Notes under the pieces: generated by a model
Seen by the model: the letters and a program-made list of their open reading frames with translations, nothing else
The model's database searches: none
What the model was told of the DNA's origin: nothing
Assembly: GCA_023419605.1 (NCBI GenBank)
Contig: JAEZXR010000090.1
Location: 27,677-91,676 of the forward strand
Reading direction: 5' to 3'
DNA: 64,000 nt
DNA from: Bacillota bacterium
GTDB lineage: Bacteria; Bacillota; Clostridia; Acetivibrionales; JAEZXR01
Made by a program: the position numbers and the translations under genes
In this document: positions 42,390 through 50,648 of the stretch, piece after piece
Numbering within the stretch: the stretch's first letter is position 1
Layout of the letters: every line of letters starts with the position of its first letter

Positions 42390-42800
42390 CTATGCCCACA
42401 TTGGTAGCAGTGTTTCTCCGCGATCCGTTGCAGTTGCAGGAGTAACAGAAAGTGAAGATATTTCATTACGGCCTTCTGGATTCATATCCACATCCGCGTG
42501 CACCCAAATAAATTTATTCAATGGTAATTTGTCTTGAAATCCAATAATCACTCCCGTATCACCCAGTGCGATCTTAATATATGCCGGTTTTACGTTCGTA
42601 CCCGCAACTCCATTACAGAATTCTTCCGTCCAAATCTCTGCGATTTCATCAATGTCTTTTCCTTTCAGTAGATTCGGAATATACTTTCCTTCAATACTTC
42701 CGCCATCCCATGCACCAATACGTCCCCAATGACCGCCCTGGATTCCTTCAACGCTGGTGCGGAAAATGGTGCAATGCCTTATCAGATTCCCTGGTTCCAA
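42390..42800 (-). pseudogene. Phosphotriesterase-family remnant with internal deletions
   Basis: Pieces of a PTE-like amidohydrolase are joined: GRIGAWDGGSIEGKYIPNLL, EIAEIWTEEFCNGVAGTNVK, PAYIKIALGDTG, then directly VIIGFQDKLPLNKFIWVHAD and MNPEGRNEI. In full-length proteins some 45 residues, with metal-binding histidines, separate the last two pieces. The end after RNEI (SSLSVTPATATDRGETLLPM) is unrelated. The N-terminus is also missing its HxH motif. No ribosome binding site is evident. It lies between the MerR promoter and the next plus-strand gene and cannot be active. Confidence 0.7.
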
Positions 42801-42870
42801 TTTGGTACTAATAGAACAGTTCTAATCATATCTTTATAAAAGAAAACAATAAGAAAGAGGGTGAAGTTAA

Positions 42871-44316
42871 TTGATAAAAGTTAAAGTTAGCTTACGGCCC
42901 ATTGTTAGTAAAATAAATTTACCCACTGTTTTGAAAACAACTATACTTCCGGGCGATACAATCGAAAAATTATTTATTGCAACCCAGGTAGGAGAGATCT
43001 TTTACATTGGCAACGGAGTTGCAGGGACTTTTTTAGATATTCGCCCACGAATCCTAAAACTAGGTGCTTCCGGTGGTGGATATGATGAACGGGGATTGCT
43101 AGGGCTAGCGTTTCATCCTAAATTTTATTATAACGGTCTGTTTTATCTTCATTACTCAGTAGCTGGAACACAAGGTCCAGGTGCTCTTCCTAGTTCAGAA
43201 GTTTCAAGACAAGGTCTTCCTGAATTTTTTAAGCCTAACCCCTGTGACCCTAGAACCTTAAACCAAAAGTGGATAAATAGAGAAACCCAATATGATCATA
43301 TTGATACAGTTGAAGAATGGATTTTACAATCGAACGGTCAACCTCAAAAATGGCGGACATTACTTAATTTAAGAAGACCATTTTTTAATCATAATGGTGT
43401 CAATAGTTTAAACTTTTCACCGGAAACAGGAAAACTTGTTTTAACAACCGGAGATGGCGGATCAGGCTATGATCCATTTAATTTAAGCCAGGATGATATG
43501 GAAATCGCCGGTAAAATAATTGAAATTGATATAGTTAAGAATACATTTATCAATAATCCCCCCGTAGTTACACGTTTTAATGAGCTTCCCGTGCCTATTC
43601 AGGAAACGCTTACGGTAATTGCCAAAGGAGTTCGCAATATGCCGGGCATTTCATTTCAAAGGTTTTATAATCAGTATATCAAATATGTAGGAAATGTCGG
43701 ACAGGACCTCGTGGAGTCGATTTTTTCATTCAGTCATTATAAACCAATACCCGTTACTCAGCTTATTCAAGCTTCTTTAACGAACTCCGAACCTGACCAG
43801 GAAGGATTTATTAACTTTGGCTGGCGAGGGTGGGAAGGGGCTTTTCCTACTTCCATTATAAGGGGCTGCTCTGCAAATCCGACTTTGGATGAGAAAACAA
43901 TTGCTTATTATGATGAAACAGTAAAAACTTCCGTGCGCCGTCTTCAGCCTCTAACCAATTATTTCCATGAAGATCCCCGACCCGATAAGTTTGGAGCCAC
44001 TGCACTTACAGGAGTCCAGCTATATAGGGGGAATCAAATCCCTGATTTAACGGGAAGCGTTGTGTTTACCGATCTAGCTCGGGATGAAAAATCTCAACCT
44101 CCGGTTAGAGGGGTTCTAGCTTATACCCGAGCAAGAGCAGATTGTAAATTAAGTGATTTTAGTGTTATTGAAACAAATTATAATTTTGGGTCACAATCAG
44201 CTTATTATGTTAGTTTGGGAACGAATATGGATCAAACCAGACTATATTTAGGGGTTTATGGCTCTATGAAGGTGGCTGATTCCAACCTAGGCACTGTTTT
44301 TGAAATTGTTCCATGA
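42871..44316 (+). CDS. PQQ-type (glucose/sorbosone dehydrogenase-like) beta-propeller protein
   Basis: A 481-residue six-blade-propeller protein. The start is TTG 42871, with GAGGGTG about 7 bases upstream. Family phrases are GGYDERGLLGLAFHPKFYYN, RRPFFNHNGVNSLNFSPETG, KLVLTTGDGGSGYDPFNLSQ and ALTGVQLYRGNQIPDLTGSV. No signal peptide is visible, unlike periplasmic PQQ enzymes, and many such Firmicutes proteins have no proven PQQ activity; a carbohydrate-binding or spore-related role is possible. Base composition and codon use look like a more AT-rich source than the CO genes, and the gene has no functional partner nearby. Confidence 0.82.
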   Translation: MIKVKVSLRPIVSKINLPTVLKTTILPGDTIEKLFIATQVGEIFYIGNGVAGTFLDIRPRILKLGASGGGYDERGLLGLAFHPKFYYNGLFYLHYSVAGTQGPGALPSSEVSRQGLPEFFKPNPCDPRTLNQKWINRETQYDHIDTVEEWILQSNGQPQKWRTLLNLRRPFFNHNGVNSLNFSPETGKLVLTTGDGGSGYDPFNLSQDDMEIAGKIIEIDIVKNTFINNPPVVTRFNELPVPIQETLTVIAKGVRNMPGISFQRFYNQYIKYVGNVGQDLVESIFSFSHYKPIPVTQLIQASLTNSEPDQEGFINFGWRGWEGAFPTSIIRGCSANPTLDEKTIAYYDETVKTSVRRLQPLTNYFHEDPRPDKFGATALTGVQLYRGNQIPDLTGSVVFTDLARDEKSQPPVRGVLAYTRARADCKLSDFSVIETNYNFGSQSAYYVSLGTNMDQTRLYLGVYGSMKVADSNLGTVFEIVP

Positions 44317-44508
44317 TTCACAGCCATAAAATTCGACTTGCACCTGCTGTAAAAACAGCTTTCTAGGATAAAATAAAAAATCATAGGAGGCTGTTTTATT
44401 ATGCCGCTTGGCAGGTAGTCACCCTGAAATCTGATACTATTCCTATCGAAAGCCATTCAATATATAAAAAGTACCGCTAGGCAGGATTTCTCCCACGCTT
44501 TCTTTTAC

Positions 44509-45351
44509 CTATTTTGTGAAAAATCCAGACCTAATTACTTTATGCGGACACACTTTTTTGCAGTCGCCGCAACGGATACACTCAGGGTGATTCGGCGTTT
44601 TATACGGTTTAGCATTCATCTTACAGACCTTTGAACACAATTCGCACTTGGTGCAGCTATTCTCGTCTATTTTCAGCTTATAGAATGAAACTGGATTGAA
44701 CACGGAATAAATCGCACCAAGAGGACAAATATACTTACAAAACGGCCTATAAATTGTAACTGAAAGAACAGTGATGGCAATTAGAATCACGTTCTTCCAC
44801 ATAAACAGCCAGCCTATTGTATCTTGCAATGGTCTATTTGTTAGTATAAGCGGCCACCCTCCCATCAAGGTACCTGATGGACAAATAAGCTTACAAAAGA
44901 ACGGCATTCCTTGTCCAATGATATCGACTACAAACATTGGTAATATGATTACGAACAGAAGTAATATGACATACTTTAAAAATCTTAACGGTCTGTCCAG
45001 TCTGAAAGTTTTAAACTTCCTTACAAAAGGAATTTTATGCAGCAGGTCTTGAATCCACCCAAAGGGGCAAAGCCAGCCGCAAACAAACCGGCCGCATATC
45101 GCGCCGACAAGCATCAGAAATCCTGTTACATAGAGGGATGCCTGGAATTTCCAACTGCCGATAAGCGCTTGTAAGGAGCCAATCGGGCAGGAACCCAGCG
45201 CACCGGGGCAAGAGTAACAATTCAGTCCCGGCACACAAATCTTTTTCAAGTTACCTTTGTATATTTTCCCTTGGATGAATCCTACAAGATAGCTATTTGA
45301 AGCGAGGGTCCAAATAGCTTGAACTCTACTGCGAAGGGTTATTTTAGCCAA
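44509..45351 (-). CDS. Membrane polyferredoxin (NapH/YccM-like 4Fe-4S protein)
   Basis: A 280-residue membrane protein with about five helices. CxxxCP motifs stand at the membrane edge (GRFVCGWLCPFGWIQDLLHK and CKYICPLGAIYSVFNP), and two C-terminal cubane sites are CTKCELCSKVCKMN and CIRCGDCKKVCPHK. An N-terminal CVPGLNCYSCPGALGSCPIG adds four cysteines. NapH-like proteins pass electrons through the membrane. It overlaps the tiny CXXC gene by 8 bases and follows the TlpA-like gene, so the three probably reduce or oxidise extracytoplasmic thiols together. The gap 44317-44508 before it holds only a weak hairpin. Confidence 0.9.
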   Translation of the reverse strand: MAKITLRSRVQAIWTLASNSYLVGFIQGKIYKGNLKKICVPGLNCYSCPGALGSCPIGSLQALIGSWKFQASLYVTGFLMLVGAICGRFVCGWLCPFGWIQDLLHKIPFVRKFKTFRLDRPLRFLKYVILLLFVIILPMFVVDIIGQGMPFFCKLICPSGTLMGGWPLILTNRPLQDTIGWLFMWKNVILIAITVLSVTIYRPFCKYICPLGAIYSVFNPVSFYKLKIDENSCTKCELCSKVCKMNAKPYKTPNHPECIRCGDCKKVCPHKVIRSGFFTK

Positions 45352-45484
45352 TTCCTATACACTCCAAGCAAATATGAATAGCTTTTGAGAACACAATCTC
45401 CCCCTCGCCTCTCATGACACCCATCGCCATCATGAAAATGCCAGAAAGAGATAGAGTCAAGGGCATCAATAATCTCTGCTTCAT
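45344..45484 (-). CDS. CD1871A-type small CXXC protein
   Basis: A 46-residue protein. ATG 45484 overlaps the stop of the TlpA-like gene as ATGA, with GGAGG 10 bases upstream. It reads MKQRLLMPLTLSLSGIFMMA, a membrane segment, then MGVMRGEGEIVFSKAIHICL and ECIGIG, with the CXXC-like CLEC motif at the end. The same tiny protein between a thioredoxin and a polyferredoxin is conserved in Clostridioides and relatives. It may be the thiol shuttle between them; that is inference. It overlaps the next gene by 8 bases. Confidence 0.8.
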   Translation of the reverse strand: MKQRLLMPLTLSLSGIFMMAMGVMRGEGEIVFSKAIHICLECIGIG

Positions 45485-46083
45485 TTTGAGGACGCCTCCA
45501 CCTTCGTCAAAAGCTCCTCTATGATTCCTTTCCACTCATCCTTTGTATGTGCACCAAAATATCTCTTTCCTACAAGTTTTCCATCTTTGTCAACAAAGAA
45601 AGTTGATGGATAACCGCCCAAACCGTTTAAGATACCCTTTTTAAGAGTTGCGTCCGGAATTAGATTCATATATTCTGCGCCTGTTTGCTCGCATATTCTC
45701 AATGCAAGTTCTTTAGCCGGTTCACTAACATCTCCTGTGTTGGCATCAATCAGGTCATCCACAATTCCGATTACATTAAAACCTTTTTCTTCCAACTCTT
45801 TATTAAGGGTGGCAAGATCAGGCATTTCCTTTAAGCAAGGAGAGCAGGATGTCGTCCAAACATTAATCATCGTGAGTTTGTAATCCGAAAATACATCATT
45901 TGTGATTTTATTATCATTTAGATCCACTGCATTAAATTTGTCGATTACGGCTGCGGTTTGTCCTTCAGTCGCAGGGTTATAATTAGGACTGGTTGACATG
46001 GGATAAAACTTTGTGAAAATTACTGCTCCCGCCACAATCACTAAAGCAATGCTAAGAATGATGACCACTATTTTCTTTTTCAT
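45481..46083 (-). CDS. TlpA/ResA-like membrane-anchored thioredoxin
   Basis: A 200-residue protein with an N-terminal anchor (MKKKIVVIILSIALVIVAGA) and an external thioredoxin domain. The active site is WTTSCSPCLKEMP, CSPC, with the cis-proline region GGYPSTFFVDKDGKLV. Such proteins set the redox state of extracytoplasmic cysteines. AGGAGG precedes the ATG. It heads the three-gene redox operon and lies 93 bases downstream of a histidine kinase gene on the same strand, which makes that two-component system its likely regulator. Confidence 0.93.
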   Translation of the reverse strand: MKKKIVVIILSIALVIVAGAVIFTKFYPMSTSPNYNPATEGQTAAVIDKFNAVDLNDNKITNDVFSDYKLTMINVWTTSCSPCLKEMPDLATLNKELEEKGFNVIGIVDDLIDANTGDVSEPAKELALRICEQTGAEYMNLIPDATLKKGILNGLGGYPSTFFVDKDGKLVGKRYFGAHTKDEWKGIIEELLTKVEASSK

Positions 46084-46176
46084 AAAAAATAACCTCCTGT
46101 TTTTTGATAGTGTAAGTTTATCAAACAGAAGGTTAAGTTTTAGATAAGAAAATTAGGGGAAGAACAAATAATTATC

Positions 46177-47301
46177 TCATAAATTGGTCACTGTGAATAT
46201 TGTTCCTGAATTCTCAATACTCGCAACATCAATTTTAATTTCGTGTTTATCAAAAATTTCTTTTGTTATCGCAAGACCGAGCCCACTTCCGCCAAGCGCT
46301 CTGGAGCGGGATGTGTCTGCGCAGTAGAACGGTTCAAAAATATGAGGTAATTTGCCAGGAGCGATTCCAATACCGGTATCGGAAATAGTAATACCTGATT
46401 CCGAACAATGAATGGTAATCGAACCATTGTTATGGTTATATCTTATGGCGTTTTGAACTATATTCGAAAAGGCTCTTTCAAGCATAAAGCGATTTCCATT
46501 AATTTCTTTCTCGCCTTCAATACTCACAAAAATATTCTTTTTTTTAATTTCATTATCGTTGTCACTTAAAATAGAGAAAAATAAATCACGGGCTGAAAAG
46601 CGGCTGATATCAATATGTTTTTCAGCCGCGTTAAGCGCAAGTAAATCGGTAACCAGAGCAGTCATTCTTTCTACATTTTGTTTTACTATAAGCAAATTTT
46701 CTTTGTATTCTTCAATGCTTGCCGAATCCTCATCAATCTCCATTACTTCGATGTTAGTCAGTATAGCAGATAGTGGTGTCTTCAATTCATGTGCGGCATT
46801 TTGGGCAAACCGTTTTTGACTTTCAAAAGCCATACTGATTTTTATAAGCATATTATTGAACGACTGAGTGAGTCGCGCAACTTCATCCTTGCTATATGGA
46901 ACGGGAATTTGTGTTGACAAATTGTTCTCGTCAACATCTTCAACGGTCTTACTGAGTATGGCAACCGGTTTCAGCGCCTTTCCCGTGACAAACCATGTCA
47001 ATATGGTTCCAATCCCAGTAATTACAATCATCACTATTATGCTTTGCAGTGCGAAACCCTTCTTTGAGTCCTGAAACATACCATAAACCTCTGCGGCTGT
47101 TGGAGGTACATCCTCATCCGGTTCATTATCAGGTGTGATTGGCATAGGCGCTGTCGGCTGGACGGACAAGGCTTCAATGGGTTTCAAAAATATGTTACCT
47201 GCATTGAACACTGACACAATCGTTAAACAGGTACAGGCTGCAACCAGAATACTGCATGCCAGAATTGTCAGTCTTAATCGCAAGGAAATTTTACTCAACA
47301 T
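46177..47301 (-). CDS. Sensor histidine kinase of the thiol-redox cluster
   Basis: A 374-residue kinase. Two membrane segments (about 8-30 and 84-108) enclose a 50-residue external loop rich in Pro and acidic residues (APMPITPDNEPDEDVPPTAA). HAMP follows, then HisKA with KRFAQNAAHELKTPLSAILT, then HATPase with NIVQNAIRYN, DTGIGIAPGK and GGSGLGLAITK. It overlaps its response regulator gene by 11 bases. The place beside the TlpA operon suggests that it senses envelope redox or an antimicrobial signal. No cysteine is seen in the loop. Confidence 0.93.
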   Translation of the reverse strand: MLSKISLRLRLTILACSILVAACTCLTIVSVFNAGNIFLKPIEALSVQPTAPMPITPDNEPDEDVPPTAAEVYGMFQDSKKGFALQSIIVMIVITGIGTILTWFVTGKALKPVAILSKTVEDVDENNLSTQIPVPYSKDEVARLTQSFNNMLIKISMAFESQKRFAQNAAHELKTPLSAILTNIEVMEIDEDSASIEEYKENLLIVKQNVERMTALVTDLLALNAAEKHIDISRFSARDLFFSILSDNDNEIKKKNIFVSIEGEKEINGNRFMLERAFSNIVQNAIRYNHNNGSITIHCSESGITISDTGIGIAPGKLPHIFEPFYCADTSRSRALGGSGLGLAITKEIFDKHEIKIDVASIENSGTIFTVTNL

Positions 47302-47944
47302 AATAGCCTTGCCCCCTTATGTTTCTTATTGTATTCTGCGGCAATTTTTTTCTTAGCGAATTAATATGAACCTTAAAGGCACTTGTGAATGTATCCGCTT
47401 CACTATCCCAAACATGTTCAATTAAATCTTCACCACTCACAAGAGTTCCTTTGTGCATAAGCAAGTACTCTAAGATGCCATACTCCTTTTTTGTCAGGTT
47501 AATTTCAATACCGTCAAGATATACTTTTTTTAAAGCTGTCTCTAAAACCAGCCTGTCTGCCATAATTTCAGTGCTTTGTGTTGAAAAATCACGCCGCAAT
47601 AAGGCTCGAACTCTCGCTTCCAGTTCTTTAAAATGAAATGGCTTAGCAAGATAGTCATTTGCTCCCGTATCAAGTCCGATAATTTTATCCTCTAACTCGC
47701 TCCGCGCAGAAAGTATAAGAACTCTGACCTCCGCGTTTTCTTTTCGGATTTCTTTTAGTACGGCAATACCATCTATCTTCGGCAAATTTATATCTAAAAT
47801 AATAGCGTCGTAAATAGAAGAATAGTAACGTTCCAACGCTTCTTCACCATCGGACGCAGTATCCACAGCATAACCTAATTTTGTAAAGCCTTTTTTCAAA
47901 GCCGATTGCAAGAATATTTCATCTTCTACAACTAGTAATTTCAT
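47291..47944 (-). CDS. OmpR-family response regulator
   Basis: A 217-residue activator. The receiver carries VVEDEIFLQSALKKG, the phospho-aspartate in AIILDINLPKIDG, SARSELEDK and KPFHFKELEARVRAL. The winged helix follows with LTKKEYGILEYLLMHKGTLV and FKVHINSLRKKL. Length is standard and undamaged, in contrast to the regulator at 38 kb. It leads the kinase gene. Target sites near the TlpA gene could not be called with confidence. Confidence 0.94.
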   Translation of the reverse strand: MKLLVVEDEIFLQSALKKGFTKLGYAVDTASDGEEALERYYSSIYDAIILDINLPKIDGIAVLKEIRKENAEVRVLILSARSELEDKIIGLDTGANDYLAKPFHFKELEARVRALLRRDFSTQSTEIMADRLVLETALKKVYLDGIEINLTKKEYGILEYLLMHKGTLVSGEDLIEHVWDSEADTFTSAFKVHINSLRKKLPQNTIRNIRGQGYYVE

Positions 47945-48055
47945 GCTTCACCCCCGCTCGATAAATACACATATCAATTATAGCATACTGTGAGTTAAGA
48001 TTCGGTTAACATACGCAGAGCGGCGTATTTTTCGAATGATCACAGACTTTTCGCA

Positions 48056-48239
48056 TTATAGGGCTTTAGCATCAGGCTTACGCCTATATCTGCCATCCAC
48101 AGGCTTTTCAGTGTCCTTCGAAATCGCTCACACTCGGCTCAAATAGATAACGCCAGGAATACGGTTTTCCTCGCATAGCTTCTGGATGCGTTCGGAAATG
48201 CCCCATTTTTTGAAGCCTCTTTTGTCGACATATAATCAT
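48056..48239 (-). pseudogene. Excisionase-like HTH gene of a lost mobile element, multiply broken
   Basis: GGAGG precedes ATG 48239. Across frames one reads MSTKEAS (from 48231), KWGISERIQKLCEENRIPGV, IYLSRV, a TGA where tryptophan is usual, then AISKDTEKPVDGRYRRKPDA and KAL to a stop at 48056. Functional relatives read like MSTKEAS-KKWGISERRVQKLC and are small DNA-binding proteins carried by transposons. A missing base near the start, a missing A in a run at about 48204-48212 and the nonsense codon make three lesions. The neighbouring DNA 47945-48353 holds nothing else. Confidence 0.7.
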
Positions 48240-48353
48240 GTTTAACCTCCTTGGCCTTTATTTATATTATATATAGTTAAACGAATAATACAAATACAAT
48301 GACGCCGCTTCGCTGTTCATCTCCCATACAAACAAAACCTGAATATATTCACG

Positions 48354-48487
48354 TTATACTTCTTTCGCCAATGCAAACGCTTCCCATGCATTAGGCCATC
48401 CTACATAGAACGCAAGATGTGTGATGATTTCTGACATTTCCTCAGCACTAACACCATGATTCTTTGCATTGGTGATATGATATTTTA
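48354..48487 (-). pseudogene. C-terminal stub of a carboxymuconolactone decarboxylase-family gene
   Basis: The frame ends YHITNAKNHGVSAEEMSEII, THLAFYVGWPNAWEAFALAK, EV, the standard end of a CMD-family protein. Only about 45 codons are left; the part with the catalytic CxxC motif is missing. It is joined at about 48487 to the end of a cyclophilin-like gene. It cannot be the missing half of the stub at 41270-41373 by simple insertion, because on this strand the order would be reversed. Confidence 0.7.
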
Positions 48488-48489
48488 GG

Positions 48490-48708
48490 GAATTATCAAT
48501 TTTCTTTATTCTCCTTGAGGTTTTCATATTTCGCCAAATCAAAAGTAACCTTCATATTGCCATCACCAACTACTTGTACAAAACTGCCAGCATCCTCAAT
48601 ATATCCGAGACGGGTATAGTTATAGGAGCTTGAGAAGGTTTCATAGAACACTACCAGACAGGCATCGCCGTACAGCATGATATATGAGCAAACATGCCCA
48701 CAAATCAA
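48490..48708 (-). pseudogene. C-terminal stub of a cyclophilin-like-fold gene
   Basis: The frame reads YIMLYGDACLVVFYETFSSS, YNYTRLGYIEDAGSFVQVVG, DGNMKVTFDLAKYENLKENK, EN and stops, matching the end of the small cyclophilin-like proteins found beside flavodoxins and MerR genes. The N-terminal half is absent and no ribosome binding site stands before the first ATG at 48708. Together with the CMD stub it marks a collapsed redox-gene cluster. Confidence 0.65.
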
Positions 48709-48748
48709 TCATCGCCATATAATCTGCAATAAGATGAAAACAACAGAA

Positions 48749-49327
48749 TTACTCCTGACCGGTTTCGATTTTCTTGATAATTTTCGCAGGTACACCGCCC
48801 ACAATAACATTAGCAGGTACATCCTTCGTCACAACTGCACCGGCGGCAATGACAGCACCATCACCAATGGTCACACCGGGAACGATAGTGGAATTTGCTC
48901 CAATCCAGACATTTTTACCGATCACAATGGGCGCAGGATGCATAGTGCTGCGTTTTCTCGGATCAATGTCGTGATTAAGGGTAGCCAACACGACATTGTG
49001 CCCAATGAGAACACCATCGCCAATTGTAATGCCGCCCTGGTCCTGAAAACGACAGCCTGAATTGATAAAGACATTCTTGCCCACACGGATGTTCTTGCCG
49101 CAGTCCGTATAAAAGGGTGGAAACATTGCAAAGGTTTCATCCACCGGCCTGCCTATCAGCCGGGAAAACAGTTCCCGAATTTCTTCCGGGGTATGATAGC
49201 TTCCGTTGAGCTCGGCGGTCAGTTTCAGTGCTTCCTGCGAGACGGCATGCATCACCCGGTGTGCTTCCGAGCCGCCATCTACCGCTTCACCCCGGTTCAA
49301 GTGCACTAAGAAATCATGGATATCCGT
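48749..49327 (-). CDS. Maltose O-acetyltransferase-like sugar acetyltransferase with an ACG start
   Basis: A left-handed-beta-helix transferase that moves acetyl from acetyl-CoA to a sugar hydroxyl. Hexapeptide repeats run through GKNIRVGKNVFINSGCRFQD, ITIGDGVLIGHNVVLATLNH with the catalytic histidine, and IVIGKNVWIGANSTIVPGVT. The family opening MD-IHDFLVHLNRGEAVDGG is present, but the start codon is ACG 49327-49325, with AAGGAGG 7 bases upstream. The first ordinary start is GTG 49306, seven codons in, without its own site. Either ACG is used weakly or the gene is silenced. Its site overlaps the end of the alcohol dehydrogenase gene 11 bases away, so coupling may help. Confidence 0.85.
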   Translation of the reverse strand, partial: TDIHDFLVHLNRGEAVDGGSEAHRVMHAVSQEALKLTAELNGSYHTPEEIRELFSRLIGRPVDETFAMFPPFYTDCGKNIRVGKNVFINSGCRFQDQGGITIGDGVLIGHNVVLATLNHDIDPRKRSTMHPAPIVIGKNVWIGANSTIVPGVTIGDGAVIAAGAVVTKDVPANVIVGGVPAKIIKKIETGQE

Positions 49328-49338
49328 TGGTACCCTCC

Positions 49339-50511
49339 TTATCGATAAGACTTTTTAAGTACATCAACAACATCCTCATGCGTCATTTCATATGGATTTG
49401 CTGCAAACAGACCGCCCATAGTTTCACGAGCATTGATAGCAATTTTATCGAATTCATCCTGTGTGATACCATAATCGCTCATTTTGAGTTCCGCCACACC
49501 ACAGGCTTTTTGCAAGTCCACAAGTGCAGTGATGAAATCCTCCGGCTTATCGGCATCTTTGATTCCCATTGCCTTTGCCATGGCTATAAATCTCTCATCG
49601 CAAGCATGCTTGTCAATAAAGAATTCATAGAACGCTTTTGAAATCATAATAAGTCCCGCACCGTGAGGTAACTCCTGATGATACGCACTCATCGCATGCT
49701 CAATAGAATGCTCAGCAGTAGTAACGCTGACGGTCATAACTACACCTGAAAGGGTGTTGGCAAATGCCATGTGTTCTCTTGCTTCCCTATCGCTGCCGTC
49801 TTTTACCGCACGTGCAAGATATTTAGCTGTATTTTCAATCGCAGTCAGTGCATACATATCACTCATCAGGCTTGCAAATTTGGAAATATAGCTTTCTGTG
49901 GAATGGAAAAGTGCATCAAATCCTTGATAAGCAGTAAATTTAGGTGGAACTGTCTTCATCAGTTCAGGGTCGATGATAGAAATCACCGGAAACAAACGAT
50001 CATCACCACCAAAGCCAATTTTTTCATTGGTTTCGTCATTTGTGATAACACCCCACTGGTCCGCTTCTGAACCGGTTCCGGCCGTTGTAGTAATACAAAT
50101 TACCGGTAGCGGAGCGTTTACAATCGCTTTGCCTTTGCCAGTGCCACCGGAAATATAATCCCAGACATCTCCATCGTTTGTTGCCATTGCCGCCATTGCT
50201 TTGGAGGCATCCATAACGCTGCCACCACCAAGAGCAACAATAAAGTCACATCTGTTATCTCTTGCCGTTTTTGCTCCTGCCATGACAGTAGACTTCAGCG
50301 GATTTGCCTGTACTTGATCAAAGACAACACTCCGGGTACCGGCTCTGGAAAGTTCCTCTACTGTGCGATCGAGGGAGCCATTTTCTTTCGTAGATTTTCC
50401 GCTTGAAATTACCACCATTGCCTTTTTGCCGGGCAGTTTCTGCTCATGCAGTTCGCTAAGCCTTCCGCAACCGAAAATAAATCTCGTTGGCACATACATA
50501 TTAAAGCTCAT
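49339..50511 (-). CDS. Iron-containing (group III) alcohol dehydrogenase
   Basis: A 390-residue NAD(P)-dependent alcohol dehydrogenase. Cofactor motifs are ALGGGSVMDASKAMA and TTAGTGSEADQWGVI; metal ligands fall in YQGFDALFHSTE (Asp, His), EHSIEHAMSAYHQELPHGAG (His, His). The opening MSFNMYVPTRFIFGCGRLSE is that of butanol dehydrogenase-like and YqhD-like enzymes that detoxify aldehydes. The promoter region shared with the divergent MerR gene has a 19-bp-spaced promoter, so MerR-dependent induction by aldehydes or oxidants is likely. Confidence 0.94.
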   Translation of the reverse strand: MSFNMYVPTRFIFGCGRLSELHEQKLPGKKAMVVISSGKSTKENGSLDRTVEELSRAGTRSVVFDQVQANPLKSTVMAGAKTARDNRCDFIVALGGGSVMDASKAMAAMATNDGDVWDYISGGTGKGKAIVNAPLPVICITTTAGTGSEADQWGVITNDETNEKIGFGGDDRLFPVISIIDPELMKTVPPKFTAYQGFDALFHSTESYISKFASLMSDMYALTAIENTAKYLARAVKDGSDREAREHMAFANTLSGVVMTVSVTTAEHSIEHAMSAYHQELPHGAGLIMISKAFYEFFIDKHACDERFIAMAKAMGIKDADKPEDFITALVDLQKACGVAELKMSDYGITQDEFDKIAINARETMGGLFAANPYEMTHEDVVDVLKKSYR

Positions 50512-50574
50512 TTTTATTCCTCCATTGATTTAAAATAGTATTTGTGTTACACTCTGACTATTGAGTTCGGTATA

Positions 50575-50609
50575 ATTCTACAACTTAAAGTTAACTTTAA
50601 GTCTATACT
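50575..50609. promoter_or_regulatory. Shared MerR-type operator between alcohol dehydrogenase and MerR genes
   Basis: On the minus strand TAGACT (rc of 50600-50605), 19 bases, TAGAAT (rc of 50575-50580). The spacer holds the perfect dyad ACTTAAAGTTAACTTTAAGT (50583-50602). A plus-strand -10-like TATACT lies at 50604-50609, so the same dyad can govern both genes. The half-site differs from the TTGGAGT type at 29 and 42 kb, which fits a different MerR protein. Confidence 0.8.
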
Positions 50610-50648
50610 TTTTTCAAATAACCTTAAATTATTTTGGAGGATATATAA

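Noticed and set aside
41270..48487. The two CMD-family stubs as one gene split by a 7-kb insertion
   Set aside because: On the minus strand the N-terminal piece would have to lie at the higher coordinate; it lies at the lower one.
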